A DNA stretch of 32,287 bases, from assembly GCA_019117125.1 (NCBI GenBank), contig DXAL01000003.1:1-32287 (forward strand), given 5' to 3'. A program made the translations under genes and the position numbers. The notes beneath the pieces were generated by a model. It searched no databases and was not told the DNA's origin. It worked only from the letters and a program-made list of their open reading frames with translations. Source of the stretch: Candidatus Mediterraneibacter merdipullorum (GTDB lineage Bacteria; Bacillota; Clostridia; Lachnospirales; Lachnospiraceae). Each line of letters starts with the position of its first letter. Positions within the stretch are counted from its first letter, which is position 1. This document shows, piece after piece, positions 6,628 to 14,422 of this stretch.

Positions 6628-7845
6628 TCACTGTGTACGGTCGCTTTTTTCCAGAAAGCGCGACAGGATAAAGCCTGCCAGGGAGACCACAACGACAATC
6701 AGGAACACGATGCTGTACCCGTTTTCAGGGGACAGGTCGAGGATAGCGCCGCTCATGGAATAGTAAAATGCATCCGGCGAGTAGGCGCAGAAGGAGATGA
6801 AGCTCACGGCTATCCCGTAAAACGCGGGAGAGATGCCGGCTTCATCCACGGTGAGCAGCGCCATGCTCTTCCCCATATTGATGAACAGGCAGGAGAGCAG
6901 GATGCACAGGAGCATTATGATATAACTGAAGCGGCCGAGCAGGAGCATGACCTCTAGGACTGCCGCGTTCAGCAGGAAGCTGTATTTCATCAGGCGGGAA
7001 GCGGAGCGGAAACGGTCGGTGATTTTTCCGGCGATGGGTCCCGCGATGATGAAGATCAGGTAGGTACGCATGATGAGGAGCACATCCATAAATGCCGCAG
7101 GCACGGCGTACATGCTTTCCAGGAACAGCAGGATATAGTTGAGGCTGGAAAATGCGATGTAGTTTGTGAACACGATGGCGATGACGAGCCAGAGCCGCCG
7201 GTTCTTTGCAAGATGCCTGACGGACTCCAGGCGCACGGGCATCTGTTCCGCCGGGTCAATATCCAGCTTCCGCAGGATGACGGCGGCAAACAGGGCGATG
7301 ATGATATTGATGATTCCGAAGAAAAGGAAGAGGAGCCGCATCAGCGCGGGGTCCGGCGCGTCCAGTGCGGTCAGCCCCAGTCCCGCGGAGGCGAAGACGA
7401 TTCCCATAAGACCGTTGAATACATAGAACAGGCTGAACACGGTCCCCTGGCAGTAAGGCGCTCCGATATTGTGCAGGACCTGGAGATGGGCGGAGTAAAA
7501 TACCGCTCCCAGGAGAAAGCCGACGACGCCGAAGATGACCGCCATGACCGGGTACGGCGGCATCGCGGCAAGATACATGGTCAGGGCTCCGGTGATGAGA
7601 AGGGAGACGGATACCAGCTTCCAGCATTTGAACCGGCTCAGGAAATATGCCCCCAGGAGATAGGAGACCATGGAGGTCATCCCGAACACGCTGTAGAGCT
7701 GTCCCAGACGGAAATGTGTCAGTCCGAGCCCGTCCTGCATGAGCTGATAGTAGATGCTCTTCATGAAGACGAGGCTGTACACTGCATTGTAGGCGCCTGC
7801 CAGTATAAAAATCATAAGGATGTGGATTTTCTTTAAGCTGTTCAT
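6628..7845 (-). CDS. Second MFS transporter (405 aa)
   Basis: About 12 membrane helices are predicted, and the fold resembles the downstream MFS protein. Motif A is seen in degenerate form as 'GAYFLSRFKCWK' in the first half and as 'AGKITDRFRSAS' in the second. GGAGGA lies 6 bases before the ATG. The promoter on the minus strand is TTGACA-17-TAAAAT (TTGACA at 7930-7935, TAAAAT at 7907-7912 when read in reverse). It leaves a leader of about 60 bases without the terminator structure seen for the other MFS gene. It is divergent from the antiterminator gene. The low similarity of its signature loops to the first MFS suggests different substrates or a permease-like sensor. Substrate unknown. Confidence 0.85.
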   Translation of the reverse strand: MNSLKKIHILMIFILAGAYNAVYSLVFMKSIYYQLMQDGLGLTHFRLGQLYSVFGMTSMVSYLLGAYFLSRFKCWKLVSVSLLITGALTMYLAAMPPYPVMAVIFGVVGFLLGAVFYSAHLQVLHNIGAPYCQGTVFSLFYVFNGLMGIVFASAGLGLTALDAPDPALMRLLFLFFGIINIIIALFAAVILRKLDIDPAEQMPVRLESVRHLAKNRRLWLVIAIVFTNYIAFSSLNYILLFLESMYAVPAAFMDVLLIMRTYLIFIIAGPIAGKITDRFRSASRLMKYSFLLNAAVLEVMLLLGRFSYIIMLLCILLSCLFINMGKSMALLTVDEAGISPAFYGIAVSFISFCAYSPDAFYYSMSGAILDLSPENGYSIVFLIVVVVSLAGFILSRFLEKSDRTQ

Positions 7846-7906
7846 GATACATCCTCCCGGAAAGAGCTGCCGGTCCGACGGTCTGTCTGTTTTTTTGCGC
7901 TTTCAT

Positions 7907-7976
7907 TTTATGAGCAAAAAATCCGGTTGTCAATATCCTTGTTTGACCGGCACCTGTTTTCGTGCTAAAATTTTAT
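7907..7976. promoter_or_regulatory. Divergent sigma-A promoters between MFS2 and the glpP-like gene
   Basis: Minus strand: TTGACA, 17 bases, TAAAAT, pointing to the MFS gene. Plus strand: TTGACC (7944-7949), 17 bases, TAAAAT (7967-7972), pointing to the glpP-like gene. Neither is followed by the GTTAC/terminator leader found in front of the other two units, so the regulator itself is probably not under antitermination. Confidence 0.65.
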
Positions 7977-8041
7977 AAATGAAAACCGTGCCGTGAAAGC
8001 CTGATTTGGTGAATGAAAAACAGTAGAAAGAGGGATGAGAT

Positions 8042-8620
8042 GTGGAACGTTTGACGAAAGATGAATTTTTACTTGCAACAGAAAAGTGTCCGGTCATTCC
8101 GGAGATAAAGAACGATGAATGGCTGGAAGCACTGCCGGATTCAGACAGCGACCTTGCGTATATCCTGTACGGAGATATCTGCTCCATCGCTGATATTGTC
8201 ACCAGGGTCAGGGAGATGGGAAAGCTTCCCATCGTGCATGTGGACCTTATTGTGGGATTGTCTGCCAAAGAAATCAGCGTTGATTTCATAAAGAAATATA
8301 CAAAGGCAGCAGGCATCATCAGCATGAAGCCCGCGCTCATCAAGCGGGCGAACGAGCTGGGCATGTTTACCATCCAGAGATTCTACATGATAGACGGGCT
8401 GACCTATGCAAATGTGGCGAAGAACGTAAAGACGAGCAATCCGGACGTGGTGGAGTTCATGCCGGCGGGACTGTCAAAGCTGATCCGCTACCTGGTGGAG
8501 CTGATTGACAAGCCCATCGTCGCGAGCGGGCTGACCCAGGACCAGGAAGACATCATCCATGCGCTGAAGGCAGGAGCGCTCGCCATTGCCACGACGAACC
8601 GGGGATTATGGAACTGCTGA
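8042..8620 (+). CDS. GlpP-family RNA-binding antiterminator (YgcP-like)
   Basis: The start is GTG 8042 after AGAGGGATG; the overlapping ATG at 8040 is in a frame that closes at once. The 192-residue protein has the full GlpP fold, a small TIM-barrel-like domain: 'LYGDICSIADIVTRV', 'LPIVHVDLIVGLS', 'GIISMKPALIKRA', 'PDVVEFMPAG', 'KPIVASGLT' and a final 'ALAIATTNRGLW'. In Bacillus GlpP, with glycerol-3-phosphate bound, attaches to leader RNA and prevents termination. E. coli YgcP is a paralogue of unknown ligand encoded beside the same gene set as here. The inference is that it senses a phosphorylated intermediate made by the adjacent kinase and acts on the two matching leaders in this window. 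Confidence 0.88.
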   Translation: MERLTKDEFLLATEKCPVIPEIKNDEWLEALPDSDSDLAYILYGDICSIADIVTRVREMGKLPIVHVDLIVGLSAKEISVDFIKKYTKAAGIISMKPALIKRANELGMFTIQRFYMIDGLTYANVAKNVKTSNPDVVEFMPAGLSKLIRYLVELIDKPIVASGLTQDQEDIIHALKAGALAIATTNRGLWNC

Positions 8621-8675
8621 GTGATTGTGCAAAATGTATAAATATTTGCTCTGTCTTTTGTATTTAATCACCATA

Positions 8676-8785
8676 TTGACAATAAACTGCACGGGTCGTA
8701 TAATAAGGGCAGTTACAAAGAGAGCAAAAGAGAGAGTAACTTTTGTGCAGCAGTCTGCACAAAAGAAGCTCTCTTTTTTTTGTTC
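8676..8785 (+). promoter_or_regulatory. Promoter plus terminator/antiterminator leader of the SDR operon
   Basis: A consensus promoter is seen: TTGACA 8676-8681, 17 bases, TATAAT 8699-8704. The transcript would begin near GGGCAGTTACAAAGAGAG. AGTTAC (8711-8716) pairs with GTAACT (8736-8741). A long terminator stem pairs AGAGAG 8731-8736 and CTTTTGTGCAG 8740-8750 with CTGCACAAAAG 8755-8765 and CTCTCT 8769-8774, and is followed by a T-run. The two structures overlap at GTAACT. The CAGTTACAAxGAGA start is shared with the MFS leader at 6466-6560. Confidence 0.8.
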
Positions 8786-8830
8786 CCGTAAGCAGCTCTT
8801 AAAAATTTTAAAGTATGGAGGTTGAAAAAA

Positions 8831-9616
8831 ATGAGCGCAAACATTAACGATTTCTCAATGGATTTCTTCTCACTGAAAGGGAAAAAGGCAATCGTGACCG
8901 GGGGCAACAGCGGACTGGGACAGGCATTCGCTCTGGCGCTTGCGAAAGCAGGGGCTGACATCTTCGTATTTGCAAATATCGAAGACGACGGAACGACACA
9001 GAAGCTGATCGAGGGATGCGGCGTCAAATATGCGTTTATGAAAGGCGACATCACAGAGGACGGCATCTGCGACAAGATTGCGGACGCATGTGTTGAGACA
9101 TACGGCAAGATTGACATCCTCGTAAACTGCGCGGGCATCTGCATCTGCAAGGACGTTCTGGACTTCGGCAGAGCAGAGTGGGACCCGATGATCGCCATCA
9201 ACCTGACAGCAGCATTTGACTTAAGCCATGCAGTAGCAAGATACATGATTCCGCAGAAGAGCGGACGCATCATCAACATCTGCTCCCTGTTCTCATTCCT
9301 GGGCGGACTCCAGTCTCCGGCATACGCAGCAATGAAAGCTGGTCTGATGGGTCTGACAAAGGCATATGCAGACGAGCTCGGCAAATACGGCATCACCGTA
9401 AACGGCATTGCTCCGGGATACTTCCAGACAAGCATGACGACAGGCTCCGGAAGTGCGAACGATGAGAAATACATCAAGATTAAAGAGCATGTACCGGCTG
9501 ACCGCTGGGGCGAGAGACAGGACCTCATGGGCGCGATGGTATTCCTTGCGAGCAGGGCAGCAGACTATGTAAACGGAACACTCCTCGTAGTAGACGGCGG
9601 ATACCTTGTACGTTAA
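8831..9616 (+). CDS. SDR-family oxidoreductase (YgcW/KduD-like)
   Basis: ATG 8831 lies 10 bases after GGAGG; the in-frame TTG at 8822 is too close to that site. It is a classical short-chain dehydrogenase of about 261 residues. The NAD(P)-binding motif is 'VTGGNSGLGQAF', then 'NCAG' and the catalytic Ser, Tyr and Lys in 'ICSLFSFLGGLQSPAYAAMK'. The N-terminal 'FSMDFFSLKGKKAIVTGG' is typical of the 2-deoxy-gluconate/KduD-like group that includes E. coli YgcW. It is first gene of the operon and likely oxidises or reduces a sugar or polyol before or after phosphorylation. The cofactor preference was not determined. Confidence 0.88.
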   Translation: MSANINDFSMDFFSLKGKKAIVTGGNSGLGQAFALALAKAGADIFVFANIEDDGTTQKLIEGCGVKYAFMKGDITEDGICDKIADACVETYGKIDILVNCAGICICKDVLDFGRAEWDPMIAINLTAAFDLSHAVARYMIPQKSGRIINICSLFSFLGGLQSPAYAAMKAGLMGLTKAYADELGKYGITVNGIAPGYFQTSMTTGSGSANDEKYIKIKEHVPADRWGERQDLMGAMVFLASRAADYVNGTLLVVDGGYLVR

Positions 9617-9628
9617 TATGACGGCCTG

Positions 9629-9653
9629 GCCGCTGCGGACAGCCTGCAGCGGC
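9629..9653 (+). other. Intercistronic hairpin without T-run
   Basis: GCCGCTGC and GCAGCGGC form a perfect 8-bp stem with a 9-base loop between the SDR and kinase genes. No T-run follows, so it may be an mRNA stability or processing element rather than a terminator. Confidence 0.45.
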
Positions 9654-9689
9654 TGAACGGATAAAAAAGGAAAAGAGGTTTACAGAATC

Positions 9690-11120
9690 ATGGGTGAAAA
9701 ATACATTATCGGTATTGATGAAGGCTCCCAGAGCGCAAAGGTGACAATCTTTGACGTGACAGGACACATCGTATGCGAGGACAGAGCTCCTTTGAGACCT
9801 TACGACCTTCCCCGCCCGGGATATGTAGAGCATCCGGACGACGACTGGTGGGATGCCATCTGCAAGGGCGCGAAGAAGTGTATGGCGAAGTTCGAGGGCA
9901 ATGTGGAGGACATCATCGGAATCGGTCTCTGCACCATCCGCTGCTGCCGCGCATACTTAAAGAAAGACGGCTCGCTGGCACAGCCCGCGATGAGCTGGAT
10001 GGACGTGCGCGTATCACAGCCGTATGAGCATACGAACCCGGATGTGGCATATATCACGGCTTCTTCCGGATATATCACACACCGCCTGACAGGCGAGTTC
10101 AAAGACACCGTCGCAAACTATGAATACGGATGGCCCGTGGACGTGGACAACTGGAAATGGTCCGACGACCCGCAGGCGTATATTGATACGGGAATGCCGC
10201 GGGAGATGCTTTTCGACCTGGTAATGCCGGGCGACATCCTCGGCTATGTGACGAAAGAAGCGGCAGAGGCTACCGGACTTCCGGAAGGCGTCCCGGTAGT
10301 GGCAACGTCCAATGACAAGGCAGTGGAAGGACTGGGCACCGGGTGCATGGGCGACAAGACAGCCTGCATTTCCCTCGGCACATACACCACAGCCATGATG
10401 GAAGGCAAGGAGAATCTCAAAGGCACCTCTTATGCATGGCCGAAGTTCTCCTGCGTGCCGAACAAGTATTTCTACGACAGCAACGGAATCCGCAGAGGCA
10501 TGTGGACCATCAGCTGGTTCCGCGACATCCTCGGCGAGAGCTACATCAAGATGGCAGAAGAGAAGGGAATGTCCGCAGAGGAACTCTTGAGCATCGAGGC
10601 GGAGAAAGTTCCCGCAGGAAGTGACGGACTGATGACTGTCCTTGAGTGGCTGGCACCGGTTGACGCACGTTACAAGAAAGGCGTGATGATCGGATTCGAC
10701 GGCAGGCATACGAGAGGACACATCTACCGCTCACTGCTGGAGGCGGTGGCGATGACGCTGAAAAAACATGTGGACGATATGTGCAATGAAATCAACGTAT
10801 CCCTGGAGCGCCTCATCATCACAGGCGGCGGTTCCAACAGCGACCTTTTCATGCAGATACTTGCAGACGTGTTCAACCTTCCGACCGTGCGGAATGAAGT
10901 GAACGGCGCGGCAGGCATGGGTTCCGCAATCTGCGCGGCAGTTGCCACCGGCGTCTACGGAAGTTTTGAGGAAGCGGTGGAGAACATGGTGCGGTTCAGC
11001 GATACCTTCCAGCCGAATCCGGAGAACGTCGCCTTGTATGCGAAAGTGCTCCCCATCTACAGCGGAATCACGAAGCACACCGATGAAGTGCTGAAACAGA
11101 CCTACGAAATCTTTCATTAA
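9690..11120 (+). CDS. FGGY-family carbohydrate kinase (YgcE-like)
   Basis: The 476-residue protein has both FGGY halves. The N-terminal phosphate loop is 'GIDEGSQSAKVTIFD'. The central region is 'VVATSNDKAVEGLGTGCM' with 'CISLGTYT', and the C-terminal ATP-binding stretch is 'LIITGGGSNSDLFMQILADV'. FGGY kinases phosphorylate pentuloses, hexuloses, polyols or glycerol. The motifs here do not settle the substrate, but the gene set matches E. coli ygcE. It follows the SDR gene by 73 bases containing a hairpin; the ribosome site is AAGAGG about 12 bases upstream, somewhat far. Its phosphorylated product is the best candidate inducer for the GlpP-like antiterminator (inference). Confidence 0.87.
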   Translation: MGEKYIIGIDEGSQSAKVTIFDVTGHIVCEDRAPLRPYDLPRPGYVEHPDDDWWDAICKGAKKCMAKFEGNVEDIIGIGLCTIRCCRAYLKKDGSLAQPAMSWMDVRVSQPYEHTNPDVAYITASSGYITHRLTGEFKDTVANYEYGWPVDVDNWKWSDDPQAYIDTGMPREMLFDLVMPGDILGYVTKEAAEATGLPEGVPVVATSNDKAVEGLGTGCMGDKTACISLGTYTTAMMEGKENLKGTSYAWPKFSCVPNKYFYDSNGIRRGMWTISWFRDILGESYIKMAEEKGMSAEELLSIEAEKVPAGSDGLMTVLEWLAPVDARYKKGVMIGFDGRHTRGHIYRSLLEAVAMTLKKHVDDMCNEINVSLERLIITGGGSNSDLFMQILADVFNLPTVRNEVNGAAGMGSAICAAVATGVYGSFEEAVENMVRFSDTFQPNPENVALYAKVLPIYSGITKHTDEVLKQTYEIFH

Positions 11121-11151
11121 TCAATAAGTGGTAAGTAAAAGGAGAGGAACA

Positions 11152-12624
11152 ATGACAAAAACAGATATCCTGGAAAAACTTGGAACCATGCTGGAAGCGG
11201 ACCAGATTAATACAGACCCGGAAGATTTGTATGACGCTTCTGCAGACCGTTATAAAAAATATGCAAAAGCGAAAAAAGTGCTGGACAACCCGATTCCGGC
11301 GGCAATCGTATATCCGAAAGATACGGAAGAAGTAAAAGAACTCCTGATGTTCTGCAACGAGAACGGCATCAACGTTATCCCGAGAAGCGGCAAGACATCC
11401 ACAGAGGGTGGTCTTGAGAACTGGAAAGAGCTGGCTCTCGTAATTGACGGAAAGAACCTGAACAAAATCATCAACATCGATACATACAACATGCAGGCGA
11501 CGGTACAGTCAGGCGTAGCGCTCCAGCACCTGGAGGATGAGCTCCGCAAGATCGGCTATACGACAGGGCATTCTCCCCAGTCCAAACCGGTCGCTCAGTA
11601 TGGCGGACTGGTTGCGACGCGCAGCATCGGACAGTTCTCCACACTGTACGGCGGCATCGAGGACATGGTAGTCGGTCTGGAGTGCGTATTCCCGGACGGA
11701 CATGTATGCCGCATCAAGAACGTGCCGAGACGTGCGGCAGGTCCGGACATCCGTCACATTGCTATCGGAAACGAGGGTACGCTCTGCTACATCACAGAAG
11801 TTACGGTGAAGATATTCAAATATTTCCCGGAGAACAACCTCTTCTACGGATATCTCGTAAAAGATGTTGCCACAGGCATCAAAGTGCTCCGCGAAGTATT
11901 CGTAAACGGATACCGTCCGTCAGTTGCACGTGTATACTCTGAGGAAGACGCACGCCAGCATTTCTATCACTTCCACGAAGGAAAATGCGTGCTCATCTTC
12001 ATGGCTGAAGGTGCAAAACCCATCGCAGATGCATGCGGCAAAGGAATCGAGGAAGCAGTTGAGAAGTTCAGCGACGGCATTATCAAGAAAGTGGACAGCG
12101 CGCTCATCGAAGACTGGTTCAATCACCTGAACTGGTCACAGAAGGACATCGACGACGAAGTCCAGGAAATGATCAACAACGACCGCCACAGCGGATACAC
12201 GACAGAGATTTCTGCAAGCTGGGAGCTCATCCCGCAGATTTACGACAATGTCATCAACCGCATCCGCAAAGAGTTCAAGCAGGCGGACGACCTGGTAATG
12301 CTCGGCGGACATTCTTCACACAGCTACTTAAACGGAACCAATATGTACTTCGTATACCAGTACAACATCAACTGCGAGCCGGAGGATGAGTTCCGCATGT
12401 ACCATCATCCGCTGCAGACGATCATCGTTGAGGAGACGCTCAAACTGGGAGGCTCCATGTGCCACCACCACGGCGTCGGCAAATACCGCAACCAGTGGAT
12501 TAAAGAAGAGCACGGCTCCGCGTACTACATGCTTGAGAAGCTGAAAGAGACATTTGACCCGAACAAAGTCATGAACTTTGGAAGCATCTTCTATGAGGAA
12601 GAGGGAGCAAAATTCCAGAAATAA
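11152..12624 (+). CDS. FAD-linked oxidase, alkyl-DHAP-synthase/GlcD-like (YgcU-like)
   Basis: ATG 11152 follows AGGAGAGG; the open frame reaches back to 11128 but lacks a site there. The 490-residue protein has an N-terminal FAD_binding_4 (PCMH) domain: 'VIPRSGKTSTEGG', 'GGLVATRSIGQFSTLYGGIE', 'GNEGTLCYITEVTVKI'. The C-terminal oxidase domain ends in 'GGSMCHHHGVGKYR' and 'DPNKVMNFGSI'. The HHHGVG motif is characteristic of alkyldihydroxyacetonephosphate synthases and of YgcU-type oxidoreductases. With EtfBA directly downstream, it more likely acts as a dehydrogenase handing electrons to the flavoprotein, as in Ldh-Etf complexes. Substrate unknown; a phosphorylated polyol or hydroxy acid is plausible. 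Confidence 0.87.
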   Translation: MTKTDILEKLGTMLEADQINTDPEDLYDASADRYKKYAKAKKVLDNPIPAAIVYPKDTEEVKELLMFCNENGINVIPRSGKTSTEGGLENWKELALVIDGKNLNKIINIDTYNMQATVQSGVALQHLEDELRKIGYTTGHSPQSKPVAQYGGLVATRSIGQFSTLYGGIEDMVVGLECVFPDGHVCRIKNVPRRAAGPDIRHIAIGNEGTLCYITEVTVKIFKYFPENNLFYGYLVKDVATGIKVLREVFVNGYRPSVARVYSEEDARQHFYHFHEGKCVLIFMAEGAKPIADACGKGIEEAVEKFSDGIIKKVDSALIEDWFNHLNWSQKDIDDEVQEMINNDRHSGYTTEISASWELIPQIYDNVINRIRKEFKQADDLVMLGGHSSHSYLNGTNMYFVYQYNINCEPEDEFRMYHHPLQTIIVEETLKLGGSMCHHHGVGKYRNQWIKEEHGSAYYMLEKLKETFDPNKVMNFGSIFYEEEGAKFQK

Positions 12625-12659
12625 ATCTTTTTAATCAGAAGGAACAGCTGGAGGGAACT

Positions 12660-13457
12660 ATGAAAATCGTCTGCCTGTTGAAATTTACGCCGGATGTGGA
12701 CGCGTTTGAATATGACTACGAGAATAATGTGCTCATCCGCGAAAATATCAAACAGATTATCAATCTGGACGACGCGTGCGCGCTCGGTTATGCGCTGAAT
12801 CTGAAGAAGAAGCACCCGGAGATTGAGATTGAAGTCGTGACGATGGGACCGCTCAGCGTGAAGGGACTCATGGAAGACGTCCTGCGCAGGAGGGTGGACC
12901 GCGGAACGATACTCTCGGACCCGGTGTTCGCAGGAAGCGATACGCTGGCGACGAGCCTGATACTGGGTGAATATCTGAAGCGCACAGAGTACGACGTGAT
13001 ACTGACGGGCACACAGACACTGGATGGCGATACGGCTCATGTTCCCTCCCAGCTGGCCGGATATCTGGGAATCGGTCAGATGTCCGCCATCATGAAGATT
13101 GATGAGGCTTCCTTCCTGGAAGGCGCGCCTCTTGTCGAGGTGGACACGGAGAATCATACAGATACTTATAAAATCGCTTTCCCTGCGATCTTAAGTGTTC
13201 GCAGGGAGAGCAGATACAGACTTCCCTTTGTGCGCTATGCGGACCTGGAGATGGATGTCAGCGACAGGCTGCATATCATCGACAACAGCGTGCTCCAGGT
13301 GGACGAGAACATCATCGGCACCCATGGCTCTGCCACAAAGGTTGTGAAAACCTACATGCAGACCTATGAGCGCAAAGACCGGGTCGTTGTGCAGAACGAT
13401 GACGAGGGGATTGAGACAGTCTACAACTTCCTGAAAGAGAACGGGTATCTGAAATGA
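12660..13457 (+). CDS. Electron transfer flavoprotein beta subunit (YgcR-like)
   Basis: ATG follows GGAGGGAACT. The protein is 265 residues, normal for EtfB/FixA. Seen are the start 'MKIVCLLKFTPDVDAFEYD', 'INLDDACALGYAL', the nucleotide-binding 'FAGSDTLATSLILGEYL' and 'TGTQTLDGDTAHVPSQLAGYLG'. The subunit pairs with EtfA, whose start overlaps this stop by 4 bases (ATGA), so the two are translationally coupled. Whether the nucleotide site holds AMP (classical) or FAD (bifurcating type) cannot be decided by eye. The partner dehydrogenase is most likely the FAD oxidase encoded just upstream. Confidence 0.9.
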   Translation: MKIVCLLKFTPDVDAFEYDYENNVLIRENIKQIINLDDACALGYALNLKKKHPEIEIEVVTMGPLSVKGLMEDVLRRRVDRGTILSDPVFAGSDTLATSLILGEYLKRTEYDVILTGTQTLDGDTAHVPSQLAGYLGIGQMSAIMKIDEASFLEGAPLVEVDTENHTDTYKIAFPAILSVRRESRYRLPFVRYADLEMDVSDRLHIIDNSVLQVDENIIGTHGSATKVVKTYMQTYERKDRVVVQNDDEGIETVYNFLKENGYLK

Positions 13458-14392
13458 AGAAATGTTTGATTTTTCTGGAAAAGGAATATGAAAAATTCTG
13501 CGTGGACCTTTTAAAGACTGCGGAAGAGATATACGGGGACGCATATGAGAGCTGTGCTTTGTCGTTCGACGCTGATACAGAACCTGCGGAGGGCAGGTTC
13601 GATGAGCTTATCACAGTGACGGACGAGAGAGTACAGACGTATGATGTCTCTGTGCTTTCCGGCATCATAGGAGAGCTCCATCAGGAGCAGCAGTTTGACA
13701 GCATCCTGATACTGGCGACTCATTTCGGCAGGATGCTGGCGCCGTCGCTTGCCATGGAACTTGGCACGGGACTTGTGGCGGACATCACGAAGATCGGACA
13801 TCACAAAGACCAGATTGAGATGATACGTCCGGCATTCAGCGGGAAAATTCTTGCGGGAATTATCAACACCAGAGACAACGCCGTTATGATGAGCGTGCGT
13901 CCTGGTGTGTTCCTGTATGAGGATGTAAAAGAAAAAGACACCCGGATATGGGAATACAGCCCGAAAGAGGTCAGAAGCCCGAAGATTGAGCATGTTTCCA
14001 GACGGGAAAAGCCGAAGTCAAGGGATATCCGCGAGAGCGAAGTGCTCGTATCAGGCGGCGGCGGGATACTGGATGATTTTGACATGCTCGACGGACTCGC
14101 AGAGCGTCTGGGCGGGATGAAATCGGCGAGCAGGCGCGTGGTCGACAGCGGAAAAGCGGACCGCAGCATCCAGGTCGGTCAGTCCGGCAAGATTGTCCAT
14201 CCCAGACTGTATATGGCAATCGGCATCTGTGGAGTCCTGCAGCACATTGCAGGACTGAACCGCGTGGAGCATCTCATCGCGGTGAACACAAATAAAAACG
14301 CTCCCATCTGCAGCCTTGCAGATATTGTCGTGGAGGGAGATGCACGTACCTTTGTTGAAAAAATGATAAAACGGATCGACAGTGGAAACTAA
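13454..14392 (+). CDS. Electron transfer flavoprotein alpha subunit (YgcQ-like)
   Basis: The 312-residue protein has a divergent N-terminal domain with 'HFGRMLAPSLAMELGTGLVADI'. The well-conserved C-terminal FAD domain reads 'LVSGGGGILDDFDMLDGLAE', 'SRRVVDSGKADRSIQVGQSG', 'PRLYMAIGICGVLQHIAG', 'NTNKNAPICSLADIVVEGD'. No ferredoxin-like N-terminal extension with a cysteine cluster is present, unlike the EtfA of the Acetobacterium lactate dehydrogenase complex. The final electron acceptor is not encoded here: no FixC/FixX (YgcN/YgcO) homologue is seen in the window. Confidence 0.9.
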   Translation: MKKCLIFLEKEYEKFCVDLLKTAEEIYGDAYESCALSFDADTEPAEGRFDELITVTDERVQTYDVSVLSGIIGELHQEQQFDSILILATHFGRMLAPSLAMELGTGLVADITKIGHHKDQIEMIRPAFSGKILAGIINTRDNAVMMSVRPGVFLYEDVKEKDTRIWEYSPKEVRSPKIEHVSRREKPKSRDIRESEVLVSGGGGILDDFDMLDGLAERLGGMKSASRRVVDSGKADRSIQVGQSGKIVHPRLYMAIGICGVLQHIAGLNRVEHLIAVNTNKNAPICSLADIVVEGDARTFVEKMIKRIDSGN

Positions 14393-14422
14393 TTCTTTAA
14401 GAGTTTAAGAGGAGAGAAGAAT

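Noticed and set aside
7213-7836. Long plus-strand open frame opposite the second MFS gene
   Set aside because: It is antisense to a well-supported 12-helix transporter and has charged, low-complexity composition with no ribosome site or family motif.
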